Below, piece after piece: positions 41,467 through 51,096 of a stretch of DNA of 64,000 nt. The notes beneath the pieces were generated by a model. The model had not been told where the DNA came from, did no database searches, and saw only the letters and a program-made list of their open reading frames with translations. The stretch is from contig JBAOIH010000001.1 in the NCBI GenBank assembly GCA_037045645.1, forward strand, positions 124,001 through 188,000. The letters run 5' to 3'. Positions within the stretch are counted from its first letter, which is position 1. Each line of letters starts with the position of its first letter. Position numbers and translations under genes: made by a program. This DNA is from Nocardioides sp. (GTDB lineage: Bacteria; Actinomycetota; Actinomycetes; Propionibacteriales; Nocardioidaceae).

Positions 41467-42336
41467 ACTCTGCGCGGCGAAGTGCCGTTGGAGCGCGCGC
41501 AACGTGTCCGGGTCCAGCGCGGCTTCCGGATCCCGGATGATCTCGGCTTGGAGGTGGCGATGCGCCACGCCATAAACCGAGTCGCCGAGCGAAACTCGTG
41601 GGTCGTCGTCGTACCACTGAGGGAACACGCGGATGCCCAGCCGCTGCAGGCCGCCGACGACGAAACCGGGCTTCCCGCGGCGTACGACGAACCCGGCGAC
41701 CTGGGCGAAGAACGCCCCGGTGATCAGGGCGAGCACCATCACCAGGACCGTGCTGGTGATCTCGTCGCTGGCGAAGTTGTCGACGGCCGTGAAGAGGCTG
41801 TCGTGGTACGCCGGGATCAGGGTGCGGGCGTGGCCGACGTACGGCGCGAGAAACTCACCGGTGTCGCCGAGTTGTCGCAACGAGTCCTGGTCGGGAATCG
41901 CATTCCACGCAGACATCACGTGATCCTTCGCCTGCAACGGTGCCGGTGGGAACTGAAGGAGCGAATCCTTCGCGCCGTTGACGCCGTCGATCATCGTCGC
42001 GAGGTCGTCGAGCGTCTGCGTACTCTGCGCCACGGTCGCCTCCAACTCGGCCTGGGGCGGGGTATGCGTATGCAGGTAGTCGACGGCGGTCTGGATCTCC
42101 TCGCGGTGTTCCACGACGTACGCACCGGCCCGATAACGATCCATCAGGTTCGGCACCGCCTTGAACGCGTCTCCCAGCTTGCCCAGGAAGGTCTCGCTGG
42201 GACTCAGCGCGACGCTGAGCGCTGCGGCCGCGCCGTACGCCCGGAAGGCCGACGCGGCCAGGAGGCCGAGCAGTCTGCGTACGACCTCCCACCGACGCAG
42301 CCGGGCGCGGATGTCGGTGACATCTGGTGTGGTCAT
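41458..42336 (-). CDS. Membrane-associated protein of unknown function
   Basis: 292 residues from ATG 42336. One hydrophobic stretch near residues 22-46 ('LLGLLAASAFRAYGAAAAL') and a second near 205-230 ('STVLVMVLALITGAFFAQVA') suggest two membrane passes with a 150-residue helical region between them. No family recognised. It diverges from the acyl-CoA dehydrogenase gene at 42398. Confidence 0.72.
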   Translation of the reverse strand: MTTPDVTDIRARLRRWEVVRRLLGLLAASAFRAYGAAAALSVALSPSETFLGKLGDAFKAVPNLMDRYRAGAYVVEHREEIQTAVDYLHTHTPPQAELEATVAQSTQTLDDLATMIDGVNGAKDSLLQFPPAPLQAKDHVMSAWNAIPDQDSLRQLGDTGEFLAPYVGHARTLIPAYHDSLFTAVDNFASDEITSTVLVMVLALITGAFFAQVAGFVVRRGKPGFVVGGLQRLGIRVFPQWYDDDPRVSLGDSVYGVAHRHLQAEIIRDPEAALDPDTLRALQRHFAAQSSP

Positions 42337-42397
42337 GGTCGCCCATCCTCCACCACGCCCGCGGAGGATAATCCGACGCGACTGCAAGGAGGAGCCC

Positions 42398-43543
42398 ATG
42401 GAAACCGACGAGTTCGCCGCGATCCTCGACGCCGTACGCACGTTCATCCGGAGAGATGTCGTCGCTGCCGAGGACGAGATCGAGGAGACCGACCAGATCC
42501 CTGCGCGTTTGCGCGAACAGGCCAAGGAGATGGGTCTGTTCGGCTACATGCTCCCCGAGGCGTACGGCGGGTTCGAGATGAGCGAGTCGGAGGATGTCCG
42601 ACTGGCGTTCGAGTTCGGCTGGACCACCCCGGCCTTCCGCTCGATGTTCGGCACCAACAACGGCATCGCGGGCCAGGTGCTGGTCAACGCGGGCACGCAG
42701 CAGCAACGCGAACGCTGGCTGCCGGGCCTGGCCAGCGGCGACCTGGTCGCGTCCTTCGCGTTGACGGAGCCGGAGGCGGGCAGCGACCCGAGCGGATTGC
42801 GTACGAAGGCGGTGCGCGACGGGGATTCGTACGTCGTCTGCGGCCAGAAGCGCTTCATCACCAACGCCGCCGACGCCGACCTGTTGATGGTCTTCGCGCG
42901 GATCGGCGACGTCAGCGACGGGGCCCGCGGGATCTCCGTCTTCGTGGTGCCGACCGACGCGCCCGGCGTCACGATCGGCGCGAAGGACCACAAGATGGGG
43001 CAGCGTGGCGCGACCTCCAACGAGGTGTTTCTCGACGACGTACGCATCCCCGCCGACCACCTCGTCGGCGAGGTCGAGGGCGAGGGCTTCGGGGTGGCGA
43101 TGAAGTCGTTGGTGAAGGGCCGCATCCACATCGCCGCCGTATCGGTCGGAATGGCCAAGCGGCTGATCCACGAGTGCCTCAAGCACACGACGACCAACAC
43201 CCAGGGCGGCACCAGGCTGGCCGACTTCCAACTCGTCCAAGCGATGCTCGCCGAGAGTCAGGCCGAGGCGATGGCCGGTGAGGCGATGGTGCTCGCGACG
43301 GCTCGGGCGTACGACGACGGCAGCGACCTCACGATCGCGCCCTCGGCGACCAAGCTCTTCTGCACCGAGATGGTCGGTCGGGTCGCGGATCGCGCGGTGC
43401 AGATCCACGGCGGCATGGGCTATATGCGTGACGTGCCGGTCGAACGGTTCTATCGCGACTGTCGGCTCTTCCGGCTCTATGAGGGCACCTCGGAGATCCA
43501 GAAGCTGATCATCGCGCGGGCGATGGTGCGGGAGTTCGGCTGA
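42398..43543 (+). CDS. Acyl-CoA dehydrogenase with canonical catalytic glutamate
   Basis: 381 residues, AAGGAGGAG directly before the ATG. Conserved motifs: 'SFALTEPEAGSDPSGLRTKA', CGQKRFITNA, IHGGMGYM and RLYEGTSEIQK, whose glutamate is the catalytic base of short/medium-chain enzymes. Unlike the three dehydrogenases of operon A it is a complete stand-alone enzyme. It lies outside the palindrome regulon and is followed by a terminator hairpin. Confidence 0.94.
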   Translation: METDEFAAILDAVRTFIRRDVVAAEDEIEETDQIPARLREQAKEMGLFGYMLPEAYGGFEMSESEDVRLAFEFGWTTPAFRSMFGTNNGIAGQVLVNAGTQQQRERWLPGLASGDLVASFALTEPEAGSDPSGLRTKAVRDGDSYVVCGQKRFITNAADADLLMVFARIGDVSDGARGISVFVVPTDAPGVTIGAKDHKMGQRGATSNEVFLDDVRIPADHLVGEVEGEGFGVAMKSLVKGRIHIAAVSVGMAKRLIHECLKHTTTNTQGGTRLADFQLVQAMLAESQAEAMAGEAMVLATARAYDDGSDLTIAPSATKLFCTEMVGRVADRAVQIHGGMGYMRDVPVERFYRDCRLFRLYEGTSEIQKLIIARAMVREFG

Positions 43544-43639
43544 GTCTCGGGAAGAGAGAGGCTGCGGATTGGGCTCGCTGATCGAGCTTGAGCCGAGCCG
43601 GTTCCAAGCCGACGCGCGGCTGGTGCGGTGACGGTGGCG

Positions 43640-43665
43640 GGTGGGCGCCCTTCGGGGCGCTCACC
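43640..43665 (+). terminator. Intrinsic terminator hairpin with TTCG loop
   Basis: GGTGGGCGCCC (43640-43650) pairs with GGGCGCTCACC (43655-43665), 11 pairs including one G-T, closed by a TTCG tetraloop. Placed about 100 bases after the dehydrogenase stop and 66 before the restriction gene. No T-tract follows. Confidence 0.72.
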
Positions 43666-43730
43666 TGAGCCTGGGGATCCCTGGGCGTGACGCCGGTGCC
43701 TGGCTGCGCGGCATGGGGCACAATCCGGCC

Positions 43731-46700
43731 ATGTCGCAGACGATCCATGAGGTTCTCGGACAACTACGGGCATCGTCCTTGGACGCTCGGGATCAGGGTG
43801 ACAAGTTCGAGGCGTTGGTGGCGGCGTTCTTGCGGACCGATCCGGAGTGGACGGCGAAGTTCGACGACGTGTGGACGTGGACCGAGTGGCCGGGCCGTGC
43901 GGGTCGTCACGACACGGGCGTGGATCTGGTCGCGAAGTTGCGTGACAGCGACAAGTTGGCCGCGATCCAGTGCAAGTTCTACGGCGAGGGCGCGACAGTC
44001 TCCAAGGGGGCGATCGACTCGTTCCTTTCGGCGTCGTCGAAAACTGAGTTCGCGGCGCGCTACATCTTCGACACGGCCAAGTCGTGGTCCAAGAACGCCG
44101 ACGACACGCTGGACGGACAGTTGGTGCCGGTGCAGCGGGTGGATCTGCATCATCTGGATGAGGCCAACATCGACTGGTCGGCGTACTCGTGGGATACCCC
44201 CGAGGTGCTGCCGTCCACTGGCCCGAAGTCGTTGCGGCCGCATCAGACCAAGGCTTTGCAGGCCGTACGCGAGGGTCTGACGGCGGGTGATCGTGGCAAG
44301 TTGATCATGGCGTGCGGGACGGGGAAGACGTTCACGTCGTTGCGGATCGCGGAGGATCTGGTCGGCGTGGGTGGGAGCGTGCTGTTCTTGGTGCCGTCGA
44401 TCCAACTGTTGTCCCAAAGCTTTGCGAGAGTGGATGGCCAACCGGGAGGTCGACATCCGGCCGTTCGCGGTGTGTTCGGACGTACGCGTGGGGCGCAAGG
44501 GCTCCGACGAGGGCGACCTCTCCACGGTGGATCTGTCCGAGCCCGCAACCACGGATGCGGCGACGTTGGCGGCGCGGATGGCGACGGGGAAGTACGCAAC
44601 CCCGCGGATGACGGTGGTGTTTGCGACCTATCAGTCGATCGACGTCATTCACCAGGCCCAGGCTCTGGGCCTACCGGGTTTTGACCTGATCGTCTGCGAC
44701 GAGGCACACCGTACGACCGGGGTCACTCTGGCGGGTCAGGACGAGTCGCACTTCGTGAAGGTCCACGACGGTGACTATTTCGAAGGCCGCCCGGCGGCTC
44801 TACATGACGGCGACCCCGCGGGTGTTCGGGGACGAGGTGCGCCGCAAGGCCACCGACGCCGAAGCGTTGTTGGCCGACATGGGCGACGAGTCGGTCTATG
44901 GCCCGGAGTTGCACCGGCTCGGGTTCGGGGATGCAGTCGAGGCCGACCTGCTGACCGACTACAAAGTCCTCGTCCTCGCGGTCGACGAGGCCTATGTCGC
45001 GGAGCACTTCCAGACCGCGATGGCGGACGCGGGCGAGATCAAACTCGACGACGCGGCGAAGTTGATCGGGTGTTGGAACGGGTTGCGCAAGAACTTCGGT
45101 CCCGACGACCTCGAAGGTGACGACGACCGACCGATGCGGCGTGCGGTCGCCTTCGCTCGCGACATCCGCTCGTCCAAAGCCGCGACCGAGGCGTTCCCGC
45201 GGATGGTGGATCGGGCGCGGCAGGACGAGGCCGACGAGCGTACGGATCTGCGCGTCGCCGCCGCACACGTAGACGGCACGATGGGGATCCAGGAACGCAA
45301 CACCCATCTGGCGTGGCTGAAGGAGGATGCGCCCGACGGCGAATGCCGGGTGCTGACCAACGCGCGTTGTCTGTCGGAGGTGTGGACGTGCCCGCGCTGG
45401 ATGCCGTCTTGTTCTTGACCCCGCGCGGCTCGCAGGTCGACGTGGTGCAGTCGGTGGGCCGGGTGATGCGCAAGGCGCCGGGCAAGAAACTGGGTTACAT
45501 CATCTTGCCGATTGTGGTGCCGACTGGGGTCGCCCCGGAGGAGGCGTTGCGCGACAACGAGCGCTACAAGGTCGTGTGGCAGGTGCTCCAGGCGCTGCGC
45601 TCACACGACGAACGCTTCCACGCGATGGTCAACCAGATCGAGCTGAACAAGCGCAAGCCGTCCCGGGTGCGGATCATCGACACCACCCCGGGCCGTACGC
45701 CTCCGGAGGCGGCGGATGAGCAGTTGACGCTCGACTATGGCTTCGGCGGGTTCCGCGACGCCATGTTTGCCCGCATCGTCGCGAAGGTCGGGGAGCGGAA
45801 GTATTGGGAGACCTGGGCCAAGGACGTCGCCGACATCGCCCAGGCCCACATCACCCGCATCAACGGGCTGCTGGCCGATCCGGACTCCAACCCGGCCCGA
45901 GAGTTCGAGGAATTCCTGACCGGTCTGCGCGGCAACCTCAACGAATCGATCACTCGCGACGAAGCGATCGAGATGCTCGCCCAGCACCTCATCACCGCCC
46001 CGGTGTTCGAGGCCCTGTTCGGCCCTGCCGACGATGGACACAGCGAGGGTTATGACTTCAAGGCCCACAACCCCGTCGCGCAGACGATGGAGTTGATGCT
46101 CGCCTCGCTTGAGGAGCACAACCTCGCCGCCGAGCAGGAATCCCTCGACTCCTTCTATGCGTCCGTACGCCGCCGCGTCGCCGGGGTCGAGGACGCCGAA
46201 GGCAAGCAGCGCGTCATCGTCGAGCTCTATGACAAGTTCTTCGCCACCGCGTTCAAGAGGACGGTCGATCGGTTGGGCATCGTCTACACACCCATCGAGA
46301 TCGTCGACTTCATCCTCAACTCCGCCGACCAGGTGCTGCGCGCCGAGTTCGGCCAAGGCCTGACCGACGAAGGCGTGCACATCCTCGACGGCTTCACCGG
46401 CACCGGCACATTCATGACCCGCCTGCTGACGTCGGGTCTGATCGAGCCCCACGACCTGGCGCGCAAGTACGCCCACGAGCTGCACGCCAACGAGATGCTG
46501 CTGCTCGCCTACTACATCGCCGCGGTGAACATCGAGAGCACGTACGCCGCGCTCCGGCCGGTGGTTGAGGAGGGAGCGGGCTCAAGTCCGGTGGTTGAGG
46601 AGGGAGCGGGCTCAAGTCCGGTGGTTGAGGAGGGAGCGGAGCGACCGTCTCGAAACCACTACGAACCCTTCCCAGGCCTGGTCCTCACCGACACCTTCCA

Positions 46701-48725
46701 GTCCTACGAAGACGGCGACCGCGACGACCTGGACATCTTCCCGGAGAACAACGAACGCATCACCCGCCAGCGGGCGCTGCCGATCACCGTGATCGTCGGA
46801 AATCCGCCGTATTCGGTCGGGCAAGACTCCGCCAACGACGACAACGCCAACGCGTCGTATCCCACCATCGACAACGCGATCCGGGAGACCTACGCCGCCC
46901 GCTCGACGGCGACCAACAAGAACTCGCTCTATGACTCCTACATCCGCGCCATCAAATGGGCATCTCTGCGGATCAAGGACCGTGGCGTCGTCGCCTTCGT
47001 CACCAACGGCGGCTGGCTGGACGCCAACACCGCCGACGGGATGCGGCTCTCACTGGCTGACGAGTTCTCGACCATCCACATCTACAACTTGCGCGGCAAT
47101 CAGCGCACCGCTGGCGAGCAGTCCCGCAAGGAAGGCGGCAAGGTATTCGGTGCGGGCTCGCGCAACACCGTCGCCATCACCATCCTCGTCAAGAACCAAC
47201 AATCGGTGGTTGAGGAGGGCGCGCAGCGCCCGTCTCGAAACCACGCCACGATCCACTACACCGACATCGGCGACTACCTCACCCGCGAGGAGAAGCTCGC
47301 GAAGGTCGTAGTGGCGGTTGGAGTATCGGGACTTGAACCCGTTGCTCTCACCACCAACGAACACGGCGACTGGCTCAACCAGCGGGCCGAAGACTTCGAT
47401 TCGTTCATGCGCCTTGGGGACAAGCTCGAGTCGTCCGTGTTCGCGGTCTACTCGGGTGGACTCAAGACCAACCGTGACGCTTGGTGCTACAACTCTTCTC
47501 GCGAAGCCGTTGAGGCCAACATGCGCCGTTTGATCGGCGCTTACAACAACAGCGTGCTGAGCGGTGAGAGAAGTCCGGACAATCGATCCATCAGTTGGAA
47601 CCGGGGGTTGATCGCTGACTTCGAGCGAGGGGCTGAACATGACTACCGACCGGAGAGCCTCCGAGAGAGTCAGTACCGGCCGTTCACCAAGCAGATCGCC
47701 TACTTCGATCGTCCTCTGAACGACATGGTCTACCGGATGCCTACCTTCTTCCCGGGCGCACCGCACCAGAATGTCGGCATCGACCTGACCGGTGCGGCGT
47801 CGCATTACGACTTCTGCCTCATTGCATCCAATCGACTACCTGACCTCCATCTCCTTGACACGGGTCAGTTCTTCCCCCGCTGGACCTGGGAGCCCGTCGA
47901 CGCCGAGTCTCTCTCTCTCTCTCTCTCTCCTCTGCTGATCCCGCAGGATCTGGCGACGGCGAAATCGTCGACGGCTACCGCCGCATCGACAACATCACCG
48001 ACACAGCCCTGGCCAAGTGGCGGGCGGCGTACCCTTCGACGGGCTCAGGAACCGATGGGCAGTGGAGCAAGGACGACGTCTTCTTCTATGTCTATGGCCT
48101 GCTGCACTCACCCGACTACCGCGAGCGCTATGCCGCGGACCTCAAGAAGATGCTGCCGCGCATCCCGCTTGTCGCGACTGGCGACGACGCCCGCGCCTTC
48201 GCCGAGGCAGGTCGCAGGCTCAGCGAGCTGCACATCGGCTACGAGTCTGTGGAGCCTTACCCCCTCGAAGGCCTCGACGCGCAGCCTGGTTTCGAGACGG
48301 GACTTCGTCCCTCCTCAACCAGCGAGAGGGACGAGGCGGCGTACGACTTCTATGCCGTCGGCGACAAGAAGATGCGCTTCGGGGTTTCGACAGGCTCAAC
48401 CGGCGGAGGGCGCTCAGGCAGCGGAGGTCGGGAGAAGGACCGAAGCGTCATCCACTACAACTCCTCGATCACGGTGAGCGGAATCCCGGAGGCGGCCTAT
48501 CGCTACCAACTCGGCTCGCGCTCGGCGGTGGAGTGGATCATCGATCGGTACTACATCAAGACCGACAAGGCGTCGGGGATCGTCAACGACCCCAACGACT
48601 GGTCGCGTGAGGTGGGCGATCCGAGATACATCCTCGACCTGCTCGCCCGCGTCGTGACGGTGTCGGTGGAGACGATGAAGATCGTGGATGCGCTGCCGGC
48701 GTTGACGATCAGGGAGGAACAGTGA
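43731..48725 (+). CDS. Type ISP-like single-polypeptide restriction-modification enzyme, frameshifted
   Basis: About 1,660 residues if the frame is restored. Domain order: Mrr-like nuclease ('HDTGVDLVAKLRDSDKLAAI', QCKFYG), SF2 helicase (ACGTGKTFTSLRIAEDL, CDEAHRT, YMTATPR), then gamma-class N6-adenine methylase ('LDGFTGTGTFMTRLL', VGNPPYSVGQ) and a C-terminal recognition region. This is the LlaBIII-type plan that cuts DNA after translocation. Frame breaks: an extra T near 44421, an extra T near 44778, a missing G near 45378, and a change within a (TC)11 tract at 47908-47929. The first three look like sequence errors; the last could be genuine slippage. Five palindromic-repeat copies are read in frame. 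Confidence 0.82.
46561..46659. repeat. In-frame palindromic repeat array inside the methylase region
   Basis: Two identical 30-base units (46561-46590, 46591-46620) start GTGGTTGAGGAGGGAGCGGG. They are followed by a 39-base element (46621-46659) that begins GTGGTTGAGGAGGGAGCG and ends GTCTCGAAACCAC, so its termini are inverted. Read in frame as VVEEGAGSSP twice then VVEEGAERPSRNH, between STYAALRP and YEPFPGLVL. REP-like elements of this type are, as I recall, widespread in Nocardioides genomes. Confidence 0.8.
47206..47244. repeat. Second in-frame copy of the 39-base palindromic repeat
   Basis: GTGGTTGAGGAGGGCGCG at the start and CCCGTCTCGAAACCAC at the end, same 39-base length as 46621-46659 with a variable centre (GCGCAGCGC) that keeps the hairpin by compensating changes. 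Translated as VVEEGAQRPSRNH within the methylase region. Confidence 0.78.
47908..47929. repeat. (TC)11 dinucleotide tract at a reading-frame switch
   Basis: Eleven TC units encode SLSLSLS-type residues in the restriction enzyme. With 11 units the frame continues to a stop at 48475-48477 in unrelated sequence. With 10 units (or 13) it joins 'SADPAGSGDGEIVDGYRRID' and reaches the natural end at 48725. The tract is therefore a possible slippage switch. Confidence 0.75.
48033..48053. repeat. Partial REP-like element in the recognition region
   Basis: CCTTCGACGGGCTCAGGAACC resembles the TTCGACAGGCTCAACC element family seen again at 48383-48402. Only a partial match, read in frame as 'STGSGT'. Confidence 0.45.
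48287..48321. repeat. Palindromic repeat, inverted orientation, in frame
   Basis: TGGTTTCGAGACGGGACTTC continuing to CCTCCTCAACCA is the reverse orientation of the 39-base element, with a shorter centre GGGACTTCGTCCC that forms its own hairpin. Translated as 'PGFETGLRPSSTS'. Confidence 0.7.
48383..48402. repeat. REP-like element fragment in frame
   Basis: GGTTTCGACAGGCTCAACCG belongs to the same element family (GGTTTCGA...CTCAACC). Translated as part of 'GVSTGSTGGG'. Confidence 0.55.
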
Positions 48726-49495
48726 GCGATCGAGTGGAGGTCCCAACATGGGACCGGACCGCAGAGGTGGAAGCCCTTCTCGCAGAGGACGAGAGCGTGC
48801 TTGGCCGACTGTGGGGTTATGAGCAGCGGGGTTTGACACCTCAGGAGATGTCCGAGGAGGAGGGCACGCTGTCGACCGGGTGGGTGTCAAACGCGCGAGC
48901 CATGGTTCGGGTGCTTCACGATGGCGAGGTCCCGAACGCGCCCACGGTGGCGCAAGCAGCGGGACGCAAGGTCCGCGCCTGGCTGAAGAACAAGGACTTG
49001 AGCCCAGAGCTTCGTGCCGCGCTGATCGAGCAAGAGGCACTCATCGACTCGCGTGCGGCCGATCGCCAGGCCCAGGCCGATGAAGTCGAAGAAGCAGTCG
49101 AGGCGTCGAAGAAGGCCGAGGCATCGGGCGTCCCGGGCATCTATGTCTACACACTTCCGCACTACCTGCGACATCCCTATGACCCCGCCAGCGGCAGAAC
49201 CCTTCTCAAGGTCGGACACTCCGCAGTCGACGCCTATTACCGCGCCAACTCGCAGGGCCGCATTACCGCTCTGCCCGAGGATCCGATCCTGTTGCGGATC
49301 TATCCCGTCGATGCGTCGGCCGCAGTCGAGCGCGAGTTTCACGGCTGGCTCCGCGACGCCGACCACCCGGGCTCGCGGACCCGGCGAGGTGGGTCGGAGT
49401 GGTTCGTCACCTCCACGAAGTTCTTGGACCGCGTCGCTCGTGCCCTGCAGTTGACCGTGCACGAGGTCAACAACTTCGAGGCAGGGGACGAATAG
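48722..49495 (+). CDS. T5orf172 / GIY-YIG-like nuclease-domain protein
   Basis: 257 residues. GTG start overlaps the restriction-enzyme stop (GTGA at 48722-48725), so it is translationally coupled to it. The N-terminal 130 residues are helical and charged, with a run of E/A-rich heptads (about 110-135). The C-terminal part 'GIYVYTLPHYLRHPYDPA' with TLLKVGHS, 'AAVEREFHGWL' and GGSEWFVTS is the T5orf172 version of the GIY-YIG fold. It may be an accessory nuclease or specificity factor of the restriction system. Confidence 0.85.
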   Translation: MSDRVEVPTWDRTAEVEALLAEDESVLGRLWGYEQRGLTPQEMSEEEGTLSTGWVSNARAMVRVLHDGEVPNAPTVAQAAGRKVRAWLKNKDLSPELRAALIEQEALIDSRAADRQAQADEVEEAVEASKKAEASGVPGIYVYTLPHYLRHPYDPASGRTLLKVGHSAVDAYYRANSQGRITALPEDPILLRIYPVDASAAVEREFHGWLRDADHPGSRTRRGGSEWFVTSTKFLDRVARALQLTVHEVNNFEAGDE

Positions 49496-49584
49496 TTCCA
49501 TCCTGGCGATGGTTCAGCCGGGGTGCCTGTGGACCAGGACCTCAGTCGAATCTAAATGTCGGTGGTCCCTGGTTGACTCCTTTC

Positions 49585-51021
49585 ATGGAGTTGATCACCG
49601 ATCTGGAGGCGCTGGCTGATGGCCAGTTGTTGGACCATGCCGGTGATGTCTCGACGCTGCGACAGCGGGTCGAGGTGCAGGAGATCCGGGTCGCGGTCTC
49701 GCATGCGATCCGGCACAACAAGGACACGCTGGATCCCGAGATCAGTGCGTTGCCGGGGCGTGAGCGGGCCCGCAGGTTCGGTGGTGTGGGGACTGATGAG
49801 GTCGCGGAGTTCTGTTGCGGTGAGCTGGGTGCTCGCATGGGGATCACTTCGTACGCTGCGGCAGCTCTGATCGCCGACGGGCTGGATCTGCTGATCCGGC
49901 TGCCACGGTTGTGGGCGCGGGTGCAGACGCTGGAGGTCAAGGCCTCCTATGCCCGCTACGTCGCGAAGAAGACGCGTGACCTTGATGTCGAGCAGGCCGC
50001 GTTCGTGGACGCGCGGGTGGTGGAGTCGGCTGATGGGCGGATCCCGTGGTCGCGGTTCGAGGAGTTGGTCGCGGCGGCGATCGTGGCGGCCGATCCCGAG
50101 ACCGCGGCGGCCAAGGAGGAGGCGGCGGCGCGTGAGGCGTACGCTCGGGCGACTCGTCGTGATGCGCATGGGATGCGCGGGATGTTCATCCGGGCGCAGT
50201 TCTTTGTGATCACCAAGTTGGACGCGACCTTGCAGTTGGTCGCCGATGCACTGCTGCTTCAGGGGGTCGGCGACAGCAATGATGAGCGGCGGGTGTTGGC
50301 GCTGCTGGTGTTGTGTGACCCGGCGCAGGCTCATGCGTTGCTGCGGGCGTACGCCAACGCGGCTAAGCGGCCCGAGGATGCGCCGGTCGGGGAGTCGGTC
50401 GTCCATGACCGGCCCGAGGACACGGTGTGTGCGCTGGACTGGGCTCGGCTGCTGCCGAGTGTGATGGTGACGGTGCACTGCTATCGCAATCAAGCAGAGG
50501 GTGAAGGTGTGGCCCGCGTCGAGGGCCAGGGGCCGGTCAGTTCCGATTGGGTGCGCCGATTCCTGGGCGACAAGGCGGCGTTCAAGGTGCTGCCGGTGCT
50601 CGACATCGAAGGCCAGGCGCCGGTGGATGCGTACGAGATCCCTGATCGACATAGACGGGCCGTGCATCTGATGACGCCGGCCGATGTCTTCGCGTGGGGG
50701 TCGTGCAAGACCCGTTCCCAACAGATCGATCACACCGAGGCCTACCAACCCGGCGCGCCGCCCGGAGCGGGGCAATCGAGGATCGGGAATTACGGACCGA
50801 TGACCGCGACCCATCACCGCATGAAGACGCATGGTGGGTGGGATGTGAAACAGCCGTTCCCCGGCATCTATCTGTGGCGCGACAAGTACGGCGCGACCTA
50901 CCTGGTCGACCACACCGGCACCCGACGGGTTGCCAAGCCGTCCGGTGCAGCGGCTCGACCGACTGCTAACCCCGCATCCCGCCTGGAGATCCAATTCGCC
51001 GAACTCCTCCTGAGCGCCTGA
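49585..51021 (+). CDS. DUF222 / 13E12-repeat protein with HNH domain
   Basis: 478 residues from ATG 49585. N-terminal DUF222 helical domain ('MELITDLEALADGQLLDHAG', 'RRFGGVGTDEVAEFCCGELG'). C-terminal HNH: Asp-His in QQIDHTEAY, Asn in GNYGPM, His-His in ATHHRMKTHGGWD. The flanking zinc cysteines usual in this family are missing (CKTRSQQ only). These genes occur in many copies in actinobacterial genomes and behave as dispersed repeats of uncertain function. Confidence 0.92.
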   Translation: MELITDLEALADGQLLDHAGDVSTLRQRVEVQEIRVAVSHAIRHNKDTLDPEISALPGRERARRFGGVGTDEVAEFCCGELGARMGITSYAAAALIADGLDLLIRLPRLWARVQTLEVKASYARYVAKKTRDLDVEQAAFVDARVVESADGRIPWSRFEELVAAAIVAADPETAAAKEEAAAREAYARATRRDAHGMRGMFIRAQFFVITKLDATLQLVADALLLQGVGDSNDERRVLALLVLCDPAQAHALLRAYANAAKRPEDAPVGESVVHDRPEDTVCALDWARLLPSVMVTVHCYRNQAEGEGVARVEGQGPVSSDWVRRFLGDKAAFKVLPVLDIEGQAPVDAYEIPDRHRRAVHLMTPADVFAWGSCKTRSQQIDHTEAYQPGAPPGAGQSRIGNYGPMTATHHRMKTHGGWDVKQPFPGIYLWRDKYGATYLVDHTGTRRVAKPSGAAARPTANPASRLEIQFAELLLSA

Positions 51022-51096
51022 GAATTCTTCCCAGGTGAGCGCAGCCAGTTGGGCGGCGTGGGTGCGTTGATATGCCGCACGGCCTAGGGTCGCGGC

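Noticed and set aside
43565..43610. GGCTCG...GAGCC inverted repeat after the acyl-CoA dehydrogenase as a second terminator or REP copy
   Set aside because: The stem is only five bases and the similarity to the REP-like family is too loose; the 43640-43665 hairpin is a far better terminator.
49585..51021. The HNH/DUF222 gene as a homing endonuclease or intron
   Set aside because: No intron ends, no interrupted host gene and no inverted repeats; it fits the dispersed 13E12 family.
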